Below are positions 1 to 11,417 of a stretch of DNA of 64,000 nucleotides, in pieces; position 1 is the stretch's first letter, and the number at the start of each line of letters is the position of its first letter. Position numbers and translations under genes: made by a program. This stretch comes from Erinaceus europaeus (lineage: Eukaryota > Chordata > Mammalia > Eulipotyphla > Erinaceidae). The stretch is taken from the NCBI RefSeq assembly GCF_950295315.1, contig NC_080170.1:93604054-93668053 (forward strand), in the 5' to 3' direction. The notes below the pieces were generated by a model. That model made no database searches. It was not told where the DNA came from and saw only the letters and a list, made by a program, of their open reading frames with translations.

Positions 1-485
1 ATGAAAGGAAAGGTCTCACCCAAGTAATTAAGCTGAAGGGTTGTCATTCCACACGTGAAGTCTCTGGACACAGTCTGAACTGAAGCATGTTGAGGTGGCA
101 ATCGTTGCGTTGATTAGGCTGTGATCGGCAGATGCAATATTATTTGATATGGATTGGGAGAGGCATGCAGGAAAGTAGGCCCTGTCCAAAGGTTCCAGGA
201 CTGGGGGAAATATAGGCTCTATAGTGGAGATGTGAGGTTCTTCCTGTCTTAGGGTTCAAAAAGACAATGGATAGTTAATGTTATCATCACATTATTTGGT
301 AATTGGGTTAACTTTGAAAAGTCCTTTTGTTAGAGTTTGCTGTATAGTACCCAGTATCTTGTATGTAGCTGTGCCATTGGTTGCTTCTGATCTACTTGGT
401 CTAGGCTTTTGAGAGAGTCTGCATATCAAATACACAGCCTGTATATTAAAAAGACTCAGTCTGTGTTTTAAAAACTTCGAAACAT
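1..485 (-). repeat. Family R fragment (5' portion)
   Basis: It shares an ordered set of phrases (AGGTTC.AGGACT, the GTCTTAG.GTT block, GGTCTA near its end) with copies at 19420-21440 and 51300-52085. It looks less diverged than those copies. Confidence 0.5.
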
Positions 486-489
486 ACAA

Positions 490-1405
490 TTAATTTTCCC
501 CCTCTCATATTAATTAACTAGTGATTTATATGACTACACTTTACTAAGAGTGTACATAAACACCATTCCCACCACCAAAAGACTATGTCCCATCCCACCC
601 ACCCACCCCCACCCCCCACCGGCCCAGGAAGCTGCATGTCTACCCCTCACCACAGGGTTTTTACTTTGGTGCCCTACTCCATATTTAGTCAAATCCTGCT
701 TTTAGTTTCCCTTTCAGATCTTCTTTCTCAGCTTCTGTTGATGAGTGGGATCATCCCATACTCATCTTTATCTTTCTGACTTTGCTCACTTAACATAATT
801 CCTTCTAGCTCTGTCCAAGATGGGTCAGAGAAGGTGGGTTCATTGTTCTTGATAGCTGCATAGTATTCTATTGTGTATATATACCATAGCTTTCTCAGCC
901 ACTCATCTGTTGTTGGGCACCTGGGTTGCTTCCAGGTTTTAGCTATTATGAATTGTGCTGCTATGAACATAGGAGTACAATTTTTGGTTGGGTGTTATGG
1001 AGTTCTTGGGGTATAACCCCAGGAGAGGAATTACTGGATCATATGGAAGGTCCTTGTCTAGCCTTGTGAGAGTTTTCCAGACTGCTCTCCACAGAGGCTG
1101 AACCAATTTACATTCCCACCAGCAATGCAAAAGGGTTCCTCTGTCCCCACAGCCTCTCTAGCATTTGTTGCTGCTGTCCTTTTTGATGTATGCCATTCTT
1201 ACAGGAGTGAAGTGGTATCTCACTGTTGTCTTAATTTGCATTTCTCTTACAATCAGTGACCTAGAGCAGTTTTTCATATGTTTGTTAGCCTTTTGGATCT
1301 CCTCTGAGGTGAATGTTTTGTTCATATCCTCTGCCCATTTTTGAATGGGGTCATTTGCTTTTTTGTTGCTAAGTTTGCTGAGCTCTTTATATATTTTGGT
1401 GAATT
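490..1405 (-). mobile_element. L1 3' end with ORF2 C-terminus, broken
   Basis: Antisense reading gives the end of L1 ORF2 in two adjoining frames: the WWECKLVQPLW and LPYDPVIPLLG blocks (939-1130), then TIEYYAAIKNN and CPTTDEW (728-970). The 3' UTR ends near 500. The copy is 5' truncated and frameshifted, so it is a dead element. Confidence 0.9.
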
Positions 1406-1473
1406 ATAAGACTTTTAAAGATTTAATGTGATACAAAGGACTTTGTGTATGTTTGAGTAACATTAGGAGAGTT

Positions 1474-1687
1474 GTCGGGCCAGGTGGTGGTGCACCTGGT
1501 TGAGCACACAGGTTACAATACACAAGAACCTAGATTTGAGCTCCTAGTCCTCACATGCAGGGGGAAAGCTTTGCGAATGGTCAAGTAGTACTGCAGAGAG
1601 TACTCTGTCTCTCTTCTTCTCTACCTCTCCTTTCCTCTCGATTTCTGACTGCCTCTACCCAATAAATAAATTAATAAAGATAATACA
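1474..1687 (+). mobile_element. SINE-B
   Basis: tRNA-like head (GGTGGTGGTGCACCTGGTTG), degenerate B box, CTGCAGGGGGAAAGCTTTGC core, T/C-rich body and an AATAAATAAATTAATAAAG tail. Confidence 0.9.
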
Positions 1688-2732
1688 AAGTTTTATAAAA
1701 TGAGGGGGATTCAAGTAGAAAGGTAAATTATGCTGGCCCTGTTATGAGGGAGACTTAGGTAGTCAATAGAGCTCTTCCTTGTGAGAATACAGAATGCTTT
1801 GTGAAGAGAATATCGGAAAAACTGGCGTTTATAAAAAAAAAAAAAGCAATGGTAATGATACCATGAAAATGTACCCTACAAAAAAAAGTTATTCTTCCTG
1901 AGAAAAAAACCAGAAGAAACCCAACTTTCACTTACTTTGTTTGTGAAGGTTGGTTTTCATAGGATCTCTAGCCATCCCCCCTTAAAGTATTCAGAGTATA
2001 GAATGGTGTAACTCATAACAGAGAACCTGGAAGTCATAAGGGACCTCAGAATATGGCTACTACTTCTTGTAGCCATGACCACAAATGCATTATAAATACA
2101 TATACTCTGGTTTCAAAAGTATATATATATACCTAGCTCAGTGGTAAAGGACTTATGTGGGTGAAATCTCACGTTGATTCCTTGATACCTCCTATCTCGA
2201 TACCAGAACCAGTCACTTCTTTGAATGTAGAGATGGTAGGAATGACGTATATCAAATGCTCCAATTATCAAGTATATAATTCAGCACCACTAACTATAGT
2301 GACTATGAATTACACTGAAGCATTATCACAACTTCTAAGATTTTATCCTTTGACCACCATCTCCCACTTATTTACCCCAGAGTTGATACCATTCACTGTT
2401 CTACTCTATGAGTTCCACATTATTTCTCCATTAGATTTATTTGTTTATTAGACTTTACATATAAGTGATATTATAGACTATATCTTCCTCTGATTATGTC
2501 ACTGTCGATTCACATAGTTCCCTCTGGGTAAGTCCATGTTTTTTCAAGTAGCAGGATTACAAACATTCATCCATGAGTAGACACCGAAGCTGTTTCCATA
2601 TCTTGGCTATTGTGAATTTTGTTGCATCAAAGACAGGTATAGATATGTCTTTAAGTTGTTTTTTTTCTCATTTAGGGGGGGATTTCTGTATCAATGTGGT
2701 ACTTTTGTTTATATGTATATTTTAAAAACTTT

Positions 2733-2868
2733 TATTTATTTATTAATGAGAAAAATAGGAGAGAGAAATAACCAGACATCACTGTGCTACATGTGCAGCC
2801 GGGGATTGAACTGGAGACCTCATGCTTCAGAGTCCAGTGCTTTAGCCACTATGCCACCTTCCCGACCA
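2733..2868 (-). mobile_element. SINE-C, diverged
   Basis: TTTATTTATTTATTAATGAG tail side, GGGATTGAACTGGAGACCTC B-box side and a CTTTAGCCACTATGCCACC head complement. Confidence 0.65.
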
Positions 2869-3561
2869 CTGTGATTTTTTTTTAAGAACTGCCATACTAT
2901 GTTCCATCATGTTTGTATCAGTATTCCTAGCAATAGTGCACAAATGTCTCCTTTATTCCTCCACATCCTGACTACTACCCATAGCTTAACTTTTTGTCAA
3001 TAGTCATCCTAGCAGGTACTCTTTTGTTATGATTTCTATTTGTATTTTCTTAGTGTACCTATTGGAATTTTTATATTTTTTATTTTGAGAAGTGTCTACT
3101 TTTGCCCATTTTAAAAATAAAGAGTATGTGTTTTTTGTTAACAATTTGCATGTATATCTTGTATATTTTAGTGTCCGCTTGTCAGATAGCTAATATTTTT
3201 CTCTCATACTGTATGCTACCTTGAAAATTTTCTGATGATTTATCTTGTTGTTCTGAAGTTGATGTTCATTTGATTTGTTTTGTTCTGTTTTCATTTCTTT
3301 GCTTTTGGAGTCAAGTGTGAAAAAATCACTGCCAACTCCAGTTGAAATTTACCACATTTGTTTTTATTTTCCTTTGGGATTTTATGGTTTCATATTTTAT
3401 TTTAAATATCTATTCATTTAAAGTTAATTTTATGAATGGCTTACGTAAGAGTGAATGCAGTTTCATCATTTTCTGTGTGCATATACAGATTTCCCAGCAC
3501 AATTTATGGAAAGTACCCTCTATTTTGTGTTCTTGGTGTCCTCTTAAAAAACTCAGTTTTC

Positions 3562-3844
3562 ACGAGTTGGGCTGTAGCACAGCGGGTTAAGTGCAGGTGA
3601 TACAAAGCTCAAGGACCGGCATAAGGATTCCAGTTCGAGCCTGTGGCTCCCCACCTGCAGGGGAGTCACTTCACAAGTGGTGAAGCAGATCTGCAGGTGT
3701 CTGTCTTTCTCTCTCTCTCTCTCTGTCTTCCCCTCCTCTCTCCATTTCTCTCTGTCCTATCCAACAACAACTACATCAGCAACAAAAACAGTAATAACTA
3801 CAACAACAAAACAACAAGGGCAACAAAAAGTAATAAATATTTTT
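3562..3844 (+). mobile_element. SINE-A
   Basis: GAGTTGGGCTGTAGCACAGC head, TTCGAGCC B box, CACCTGCAGGGGAGTC core, T/C body and the CAACAACAA...GGGCAACAAAA tail. It sits inside the old L1. Confidence 0.92.
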
Positions 3845-4263
3845 AAAAACCTGTTTTTTCTATGTGTGAGTTTATATTTGGGATTTTTATTTTATTCCAC
3901 TGATCTGTTTGTCTAACTTTGTGCCAGTGTATTATACTGTTCTGATCACAATAGTGTTGTAGTATAGTTTAAATCAAAAGTATGATGCCTCCAGATTTGT
4001 TGTTCTTTCTCAAATTATCTCTGGCTAGTCAGGATTTCTTTTGTAGTTCATACAGATTTTAGGACTTTCTTTTTTACTTCTATGAAAATGCAGTGGGAAG
4101 TTACATAAAAATTGCATTGATTCTGTAGATTGCTTTTAGTAATTCGGACAATTGAAATGCTTTTTTTTTTTTTTTTCTAATCCAAAAACATGCTGCCATT
4201 CCATTTATTTGCATCTTCCTCAGTTTCATCAATGTGTTCATAGGTAGGAAATCTCCTACTTAA

Positions 4264-4534
4264 AAAAAATATTTATTTATTCTCTTTTTGTTGTCCTTGT
4301 TGTTTTATTGTTATAGTTACTATTGTTGTCGTTGTTGTTGGATAAGACAGAAAGAAATGAAGAGAGGAGGGGAAGACAGAGGGGGAGAGAAAGATAGACA
4401 CTTGCAGACATGCTTCACCACTTGTGAAGTGACTCCCCTGCAGGTGGGAAGCCAGGGCTCGAACTGGGATCCTTACTCCAGTCCTTGCACTTTGCACCAC
4501 CTGTGCTTAACCCGCTGCGCTACAGCCCAACTCC
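4264..4534 (-). mobile_element. SINE-A
   Basis: Complement of the SINE-A consensus from the TTTATTTATTC tail to CGCTACAGCCCAACTCC at the head. It lies opposite the + strand copy at 3562, about 420 bp away. Confidence 0.92.
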
Positions 4535-4659
4535 TGTCTCCTACTTTTTTTTTGTTTCTGTAATACCTAATCCTAAGTAGCTTGTTTGGAAATTATTGTC
4601 AATAAAATTGTCTTGTAAATTCTCTTTGAGGTAGCTTGTATTTTTTAATGTTCTATTTT

Positions 4660-4835
4660 CTTTCTTTTTTATTTGATAGGACAAAGAGAAAATGAGAGAC
4701 AGAGAGACAGAGAGGGAGAAAGAGAGAGAGAGACAGAGACAGACAGCTACAATGCTTCACCTCTCATGAAACTTCCCCAGTGTGGGTAGGGACCAGCTAT
4801 TTGTACTCAGGTCTATCTGCCTTTCACTGTATATC
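4660..4835 (-). mobile_element. SINE-B-like, diverged
   Basis: TTTATTTGATAGGACAAAGA, a purine-rich body and GCTTCACCTCTCATGAAACTTC core; the head is poorly kept. Confidence 0.6.
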
Positions 4836-5286
4836 TTCTTTCATATCTAATGGTTGGATGTTAGGGTTTGTGAATGTTCTCCTCACTCCTTTGATAATCA
4901 GTGATTCTATAGCATCATTTTATAAGTAATCATTAAGGTCTTTATGTCATTCACTGGAAACAAGATTCTAAACATAGCCATTCACTCTCCAAAAAGAGAA
5001 AATTGGCACAATGTGAGTTAAAATGTAATGTGTAAGCATTATTAGAGTAGTGTGATCACAGAGCAGACATTACCCCCCACCCATGAGGATATGTGCTTGA
5101 GTTTCTGACATCCTAATAGTTTTATCACTCTTAAAATGTTTGTGTTGAGGTTCACAATTGATATTTGTTTTATTAGTTAGTGGTGCTCTGTTAAATGTGT
5201 TTATTTAATGTTTTGAAAGAGAGACATGATTTTACCCTTGTTTTATCCCAAACAGCACAGTAATGAGGCATTTTGTCAAGAGTAAC

Positions 5287-5394
5287 AATTATATTTTTGA
5301 AGGTTGTTATGTACATGGTGCTAAGCTCTGTTGAGTTGAGAGTGTCTCAACAGAGCTTAGCACCATGTACATAACAACCTTCAAAAATATAATT
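5287..5394. repeat. Perfect 49-bp inverted repeat with 10-bp spacer
   Basis: The left arm (5287-5335) and right arm (5346-5394) are exact reverse complements over all 49 bases, with a 10-base spacer. The first base outside each arm does not pair. It is not a SINE, L1 or family R sequence as far as I can tell. The RNA would form a long perfect hairpin inside a MORC1 intron, about 0.6 kb before an exon. Confidence 0.97.
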
Positions 5395-5494
5395 AGCACA
5401 GTTCATCCTCAGAAAAGGCAAGGTCTTTGGGGGGGGTAACATTTAGAGAAAGAACAATTACACTATGGCAGCAATTTAAATTTCTGCAGGGCAT

Positions 5495-5580
5495 GATTGT
5501 TTTTAATGTGCTTTCACATTTACTCTTTATGATAACACTACAAAGTAAGCACTCTATGGATTAAAAGAAGTTGGTGGATC
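5495..5580 (-). repeat. Possible MIR fragment
   Basis: CACATTTACTCTTTATGATA and CACTACAAAGTAAGCACT resemble the antisense MIR core; weak. Confidence 0.35.
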
Positions 5581-5971
5581 CCCTTTATTTCATCACAGAT
5601 ATGTGGCAAAGACATTGCTGAAACCCCCTTGACTTTTATCAACAGTGATTTTTTACCTTGACATAGTTAAGAAATGCATAGTTCCTGTGGAAATTAGGGA
5701 AATCAGGAGTCCTGTTCAGACACCATGCTGTTTCATGAACCTTAGGTTAGAAAATTTTATCTGGGCTGGTTAAGACCAAATGTTGAACAAAGAAATGAAA
5801 TGATTTAATATCTTAGTTTTGCATATGGTTTATCTTTTACATAGCTGGAATTGTGTTGTGTATCCTCTTTCTTTCTCTCTCTGTGTGTGTTTATATCAAA
5901 ACATTCATTTGCTTGTTACTTTGACTTTGTCTTTATCTTCTTTCTTTATTCTTTGCTTTCTTTATTTTCAG

Positions 5972-6100
5972 GCAATAGAAATCTAACATTGTTTTGGAAT
6001 GAATTTGGGAGCCAGAGTAACCAGGACGTGGAGAAAACCACAGATTATATTCAGTATCAAAGAAGACAAGCCATGGCCATCCCATTCATTATTCAATGTA
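5972..6100 (+). CDS. MORC1: MORC1 coding exon (end of ATPase/S5 region, start of CW finger)
   Basis: The exon follows a pyrimidine-rich acceptor ending in TTTTCAG and ends at a strong GTGAGT donor. It starts with two bases that finish a split codon, then reads 42 codons and leaves one base (phase 1). The peptide begins NRNLTLFWNEFGSQSNQDVE and ends QAMAIPFIIQC, which fits mammalian MORC1 just before its CW zinc finger. The final Cys is the first zinc ligand of that finger. MORC1 is a GHKL-type ATPase of the male germ line needed for meiosis and transposon silencing. The last base is A, so joined to the next exon the residue after the Cys is Asn (AAT), where I recall Asp in other mammals. The upstream ATPase exons are not in the window. 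Identification comes from remembered sequence and agrees with five further exons in order. Confidence 0.9.
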
Positions 6101-6184
6101 GTGAGTATTGAATTTAATTCATAGTAGAAAACATTCAATGGTTTCCTAAATATCCAAGTTACATGTTAAGAAATGTTAAGTTGC

Positions 6185-6695
6185 AGTTGCTATTGTGATT
6201 CCATCCTGACTTCCCAGCGTGTCCCAAAATCTCACTTCTCCAGAGCCCTGTCCCACTAGGGAAAGACAGAAACAGGCTGTGGGTATGGATGGATCTGCCA
6301 ACACCCATGTCCATCAGAGAAGCAATTACAGAAGACAGAAATTCCATCTTCTGCACCCCATGAAGAATTTTGGTCCATACCCCCAAATGGGAGAAATATT
6401 AGGAGAATATGACCAGAGAGAAGAAAAAATGAGGGACATTTGGAAGTAGTAATAGGTGTAGGTGTGACTTAGAAAAAAAGAGAAGGCAGGATATCCTCAC
6501 AGGAAAAATGGGCAAATATTTATAAATACAGATAGTTACAGAAATAATAGTCAACCTATATCTGTGACCTTGGGAGAACTACTGCAATTTCTAATGGAGG
6601 GAATGGGAATACAGAACTCTGGTGGTTAAGAATGGTATGGAATTATACCCTATTATCTCATAATTTTCAAATAATTAAATCATAATATTAAAAAA
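6185..6695 (+). repeat. Family R 3' end copy
   Basis: It carries the GACAGAAACAGGCTGTGGGT, CTTCTGCACCCCATGA and GGGAATACAGAACTCTGGTGG blocks and an A-rich tail at about 6680-6695. Orientation is opposite to the copy at 15600. Confidence 0.7.
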
Positions 6696-6714
6696 ATGGG
6701 GCAGAAGCCCCATT

Positions 6715-6975
6715 TTTTTTTTACCCAATTACTTTCTACTGCCACCAGGGTTATTGCTGAAGCTCTGTACGTGCTTGACATATCCACCACTCTCTTTTTT
6801 GATAGGACAGAGAAAAATTAAGAGGGAGAGGGAAAGAGAGAGATAGAGACACCTGCAGTTCTGCTTCACCACTTGTGAATCTTGCCTCTTGCAGGTGGGG
6901 AACAGGAGCTAAACCTGATCCTTGCACATGGTAACATATGTGCTCAACCAGATGTACCACCACTCAGCCCCTAAA
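6715..6975 (-). mobile_element. SINE-B
   Basis: Includes the CAGGGTTATTGCTG... extension, TTTTTTGATAGGACAGAG, the CTGCTTCACCACTTGTGAA core and a head complement ending CACCACTCAGCCCC. Confidence 0.85.
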
Positions 6976-6984
6976 ATAAATTTT

Positions 6985-7110
6985 TCTTTTTCTTTTTTTT
7001 CTCAGAGCACTGATCAACTTTGGTTTATGGTGGTGTGGGGGATTGTGTGACCACAGCACCTCAGGCATGAAAGTCTGTTTGCACAACCATTAAGTTATGT
7101 CCCCCATCAC
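6985..7110 (-). mobile_element. SINE-C
   Basis: CTCAGAGCACTGATCAACTT, the GGTTTATGGTGGTGTGGGGG block, CAGGCATGAAAGTCTGTTTG and ATAACTTAATGG-like head complement. Confidence 0.8.
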
Positions 7111-7151
7111 TAGCATAGAATTTTGATAGAGACATAGTAGGAAATATATGT

Positions 7152-7425
7152 TTTTTAAAAAATATTTATTTATGTTTATTTATTCCCTTTCATTGCCCTT
7201 GTTGTTTTTTAATTGTTGTAGTCATTGTTGGATAGGACAGAAAGAAATGGGGAGAGGAGGGGAAGACAGAGGGGGAGAGAAAGAGAGACACCTGCAGACC
7301 TGCTTCACTGCTTGTGAAGTGACTCCCCTGCAGGTGGGGAGCCGGGGGCTAGAACCAGAATCCTTGTGCTGGTCCTTGAGCTTTGCCCCATGTACGCTTA
7401 ACCCACTGTACTACTGCCCAACTCT
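7152..7425 (-). mobile_element. SINE-A
   Basis: Tail TATTTATTTATGTTTATTTA, GGATAGGACAGAAAGAAATG, GTGACTCCCCTGCAGGTGGG core and a head complement ending TACTGCCCAACTC. Confidence 0.9.
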
Positions 7426-7454
7426 CAGAAATATATATATCAGGCAGACTTTTT

Positions 7455-7600
7455 TTTAATGGGGGAATTAGTGGATTATAGTAAAAGCAGTTATTGATAC
7501 ATGTGTAAAATGTAAGTTTTCTGCAAAACATTCTCACTCCCAGCCTAGGTTCTCCTCCACTATCATGTACCAGGATAGGTATAATCTTTATCCAAATGTC
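7455..7600 (-). mobile_element. L1 3' UTR fragment
   Basis: It matches the antisense 3' UTR seen better at 28140-28445: ATACATGTGTAAAATG, then the ATCATGTACCAGGAT stretch. Confidence 0.65.
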
Positions 7601-7617
7601 TGTGTTAAAATAATATA

Positions 7618-7760
7618 ATTGAGGGCAGGGGGTAGATAGCATACTGGCTATACAAAGAGACTCTCTTGCCTGAGGCTCCAAAAGTCCCAGGTTTTATCCC
7701 CTATACCACCATAAGCCAGAGCTGAGCAGTATTTTGTTAATAAAAAATAAAAAAAAACAA
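7618..7760 (+). mobile_element. SINE-C
   Basis: Head GATAGCATACTGGCTATACA, CTTGCCTGAGGCTCCAAAAG, CACCATAAGCCAGAGCTGAG and an A-rich tail. Confidence 0.88.
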
Positions 7761-8225
7761 TAGAAACTATCATCTTTCAATTTGCATTGTGTTGTGCTTA
7801 ATATATAGTAGCCCCTTCCTAATTGAATACTGAATTAATTATGGATAATGATAGATAAAATAAGTGATTTAAATAAGCATGTTATAGAACTTCTAATGCC
7901 AAGATACGATATTGTGTTTTTGTTGTTTCGTTATGAAGTTTTTATTCTGTAATTTGGAGGTATTGGAAGTTTTCCAATAGAGAACTAACTGACTTTCCTG
8001 AAACATTGAACACTTATTTTGAACCTCTGATACATCTTCTGGCCACCATAAAAATGATTAGAGGATTAAAGATGACCTCATCTATCTACAAAGGAATCTG
8101 ATCTTTGTCTCTGTGTCCCTCTCTCTCAATTAAATAAATAAAAAAGTTTTAAAAAATTAAAAATCTGAAAGGAGGAAAAAGATATTGTCCCAGTTTAAGA
8201 CATTTAGGTGGAAGATGTTCCTATT

Positions 8226-8478
8226 TTTTAAATGTTTATTTATTCCCTTTTGTTGCCCTTGTTGTAGTTATTATTGTTGTTGATAGGACAGAGAGAAATG
8301 GAGAGAGGAGGGGAAGACAAAGAGGGGGCGAGAAATATAGACACCTGCAGACCTGCTTCACCGCCTATGAATCGACTCCCCTACAAGTGGGGAGCCAATG
8401 GCTCGAACCGGCATCTTTACACCGGTCCTTGCGCTTTGCGCCACCTGTGCTTAACCCGCTGCGCTACCACCTGACTCC
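8226..8478 (-). mobile_element. SINE-A
   Basis: Complement of the full SINE-A, ending CGCTGCGCTACCACCTGACT at the head. The head keeps several CpG sites, so it is a fairly young copy. Confidence 0.93.
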
Positions 8479-8621
8479 CTGAGATGTTCCTTCTTAATCA
8501 CAGTTTGGCTAAGTTTAGCCTTTTACTTACTTATTTATTTATTTTCATTTTATTTAGAGATTAACAGTTCACAGCACAATTGTTTATATACATGGGCTCT
8601 ATTTCCCAGAAAGTTCTTTAA

Positions 8622-8838
8622 AAATTTTTTTTTATTATCTTTATTTATTTATTGGATAGAGACAGTCAGAAATCAAGAAGAAGGGGAGACAGAGAGGGAA
8701 AGAGACAGAAAGATACCTGCAACTCTGCTTCACCACTCGCAAAGCTTTCCCCCTGCAGGTGAGGACTAGGGGGCTCAAACCCAGGTTCTTGCATATTGTA
8801 ACATGTGCACTCAATCATGTGCACCATCACCCGGCCCC
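8622..8838 (-). mobile_element. SINE-B
   Basis: TTTATTTATTGGATAGAGAC, CACTCGCAAAGCTTTCCCCC core and a CACCATCACCCGGCCCC head complement. Confidence 0.92.
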
Positions 8839-9124
8839 AAAAGTTCTATCTTTTATCAATATTCAGACCTTCAGTTCATTGGATGAGGCCCTCCCACATC
8901 TGGAATGGCAATCTATTTTGCTTAGCCTACATACTGAGATGCTAATATTAGCCACACATCCCTCATAGGCATGACCAGAGTAATGCTTGGTCAAATATCC
9001 AAGCACCCCATGATCCAAACTGACATGTAAAAGTAACCACCACAGATAATATATTTAATCAGTTCTGGCTTTTATCATTATTTTATCATTATGATGATGC
9101 TATTTAATAATCAGTAACCATTTT

Positions 9125-9222
9125 AAGGTATTTAGTAATATTATTCTTTCTTTTTAAGACTAAAACATAGAGGAATAATTTGTCTGAGATCATAGAGGTA
9201 TTAAGTGGAGGATCTATTCAAG
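9125..9222 (-). repeat. MIR fragment
   Basis: The AAAACATAGAGGAATAATTT...TCATAGAGGTATTAAGTGGA stretch follows the antisense MIR core pattern. Confidence 0.5.
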
Positions 9223-9229
9223 TTCTTTT

Positions 9230-9552
9230 TTTTTCTTTTTGCCTTCAGGGTTATTGCTGGGTCTCAGTGCCTGCACTAGGAATCCACAGCTCCTGGAGGC
9301 TATTTTTTCTCTTTTGTTGTCCTTGTTGTTATTATTGTTGCTATTGCTGTTATTGTTGTTGGATAGGACAGAGAGAAATGGAGAGAGGAGGGGAAGACAG
9401 CGAGGGGGAGAGAAAGATAGACACCCAAAGACCTGCTTCACTACTTGTGAAGTGACCCCCCTGCAGTGGGGATCCGGGGATCAAACCGGGATCCTTACAC
9501 TGTTCCTTGTGCTTCACGCTGTGTGCGCTTAACCTGCTGAGCTACTGTTCTT
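9230..9552 (-). mobile_element. SINE-A, long form
   Basis: It has the extra 3' unit (GCCTTCAGGGTTATTGCTGG ... CTCCTGGAGGC complement) as well as the standard body and head, so it is the long form seen also at 42832. Confidence 0.9.
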
Positions 9553-10094
9553 AACCACTATATGAACTGTCTCCATTTTAAATACACCTAAAGAAATATT
9601 TGCCTTAGAGCCATTAGCAATATGTCAGTAAGGAATCTAGGATCAAAGTTAAGAATATCCTAGAGAATAGAATCCTTTAGTCATAGAGACAAGGAAAGAA
9701 CAAAAGGTAAAAATTGACCAAAAAAAAAAAAAGTTATAGACTGAAGAGTGAGAAAAGAGTAAGAGGAAATGTTCAGAAGAAGGAACTGTGTAAATTTTTT
9801 CAAGCTTGGTTTTTCTGGCTATGTTAATTATGTGGCTGGAGACAAAGTGAAATGACCAGAAGATAAATAATGTATCTGAGAAAATAGGAGTTAAGAAGCC
9901 CAATGTTTGGCTATTGTTTAAGAAAGGATGTGGTATCATCTCCTAAGATACAAATGACTGTAAACAAAAATGAACTAGAAAAGACTCAAGTAATTATGAT
10001 GATAATGATGGTGATATTTAGAATTTTTGAAAATTCACAGTGCCATTGCTTTGGTTTGTGAGCATTTTAAAAACCAGAACACTAGACAGATCTT

Positions 10095-10187
10095 TTTTTT
10101 TGGTGGTGCTAGGAATTAAACCTGGGGACCTCAGTCTCAGGCCTAAAAGTCTTTTGCATAAACACTATGCTATCTCATATGTCCATG
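10095..10187 (-). mobile_element. SINE-C
   Basis: GGTGGTGCTAGGAATTAAAC, CAGTCTCAGGCCTAAAAGTC and a head complement. It ends about 200 bp before the CW-finger exon. Confidence 0.75.
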
Positions 10188-10388
10188 ACAATAAGCACTA
10201 TTGTTCATAGGTTCCTTGGGTAGCTCACAGAATCCTAGGCTGCTTATGTCATCAGATACTGTGGCATGTGATCAAGGATCCATTTGTCTTTGGATTAAAA
10301 GATATGTCATATTTTTTTGTTCTCTGCAACTTGGCATCTTACTATGATATACTCACTTCTGATTTAGATCTTTGTTTGTGGTTTTTAG

Positions 10389-10494
10389 ATCTTTGCCTCA
10401 AATGGAGAATTTTGCCTTCCTCTGCTGATTATCCAGAGAAAGATCTTCTAGAATTCTGGATTTGTGCTAACAATCCGAATCCCCAGGAAAATAG
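10389..10494 (+). CDS. MORC1: MORC1 coding exon (core of CW zinc finger)
   Basis: The acceptor is TTTGTGGTTTTTAG and the donor is GTAGTT. The exon supplies two bases to complete the split codon, then 34 codons, and leaves two bases (AG). The peptide opens LCLKWRILPSSADYPEKDLL and closes with FWICANNPNPQEN. This is the CW zinc finger: CxLC with KWR, then WIC with NNPNP, giving the second and third zinc-binding cysteines and the two conserved tryptophans. CW fingers of some family members read methylated H3K4. MORC1 lacks the first aromatic residue at the cage position (Ile precedes Gln-Cys in the previous exon), so such binding is doubtful; that is inference. Phase 2 at the end matches the next exon, where AG+T gives Ser. 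Confidence 0.93.
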
Positions 10495-10499
10495 GTAGT

Positions 10500-11180
10500 T
10501 TTTTTAATGATTTTCTAAAATTCATTATCTATTTCCATTTCCTAAAGTACATATTTGTGAATTTGGAAAATGTTAATAAGTAATTTTAATTTTTAGTTTA
10601 GTAACTGTCACCTATTCTCCTGGTAGCCTTTAACACCCATGGAAAATATTTTGCTACTATATTTCTTCATCCAGATAGAAGGGGCATGGATGTACCTATT
10701 TGTAAACACTGGAGTGTGCAACTTAGGGCTTCCACTGTCAGAACATTACCTGGCATTTCCAAGTTCAGCTTTTCAGTTCATTTTCACAGAAGATACAACG
10801 TTATCATAAGGTGTCTTATCCTGAGGGTGTCTCCAGGGGCACAAGACTGTTAAATCATGTGCTTTTCCCATTTAAGTCATATATTGATTTCATTGCTTTC
10901 TGCCAGTTCAGACTAAAATAAAAGTCTTATTAAATATTGATGAATGACAATGTTTTGCAACCTCTTGTAGATGTCCATTGTATCTCTGTGGAAGAGGGGA
11001 GAAGTAATACTCCCTTTTAGCAACGGTACCCTACTAAGGCAAGCATTGCTTTCCCATCAGGTTTGTTCTAAGTTGTTTGACCTGGGTAACTATATCAGTG
11101 TAGTGAGTTCAAACATTAGGGTAATAACTCCTTTTAAATTAATGCTATAAGGATTTTTTATAAGTCAGTGTTTTCTTTTT
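10500..11180. other. Intron, nothing recognised
   Basis: AT-rich MORC1 intron after the CW exon. I see no repeat family or open frame of note. Confidence 0.5.
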
Positions 11181-11184
11181 TAAT

Positions 11185-11403
11185 ATTTTCTTTTTTTCAT
11201 ATATGTATTTATTTGTTGGATATAGACAGCTAGAAATTGAGAGGGCAGGGGATGATAGAGAGGGAGAGAAATATAGAGACACCTGAAGCACTGCTTCACC
11301 ACTCTCAAGGCTTTCCCCCTGCAGGCAGGGACTGAGGGTTCGAACCTGGGTCCTTGTGCACTGTAGCATGTGCCCTCAACCAGGTGCACCACCACCCGGC
11401 CCC
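11185..11403 (-). mobile_element. SINE-B
   Basis: TATTTATTTGTTGGATATAG, CACTCTCAAGGCTTTCCCCC core, GGTTCGAACCTGGG B-box complement and CACCACCACCCGGCCCC head end. Confidence 0.93.
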
Positions 11404-11417
11404 TTATAAGGATTTTT

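Larger units (their letters stand above)
2190..4660 (-). mobile_element. Old L1 ORF2 antisense, interrupted by SINEs
   Basis: Antisense L1 phrases run in order: the TATCTTGGCTATTGTGAAT zone near 2600, the GCACAATTTATGGAAAG zone near 3495, and the CTCTGGCTAGTCAGGATTTC zone near 4020. The copy is heavily mutated with no usable frame. SINEs at 2733, 3562 and 4264 split it, so it is older than they are. Confidence 0.75.

Noticed and set aside
8274..8474. Frames such as GQREMERGGEDKEG and similar ones elsewhere
   Set aside because: They recur in every SINE-A complement and are not proteins.
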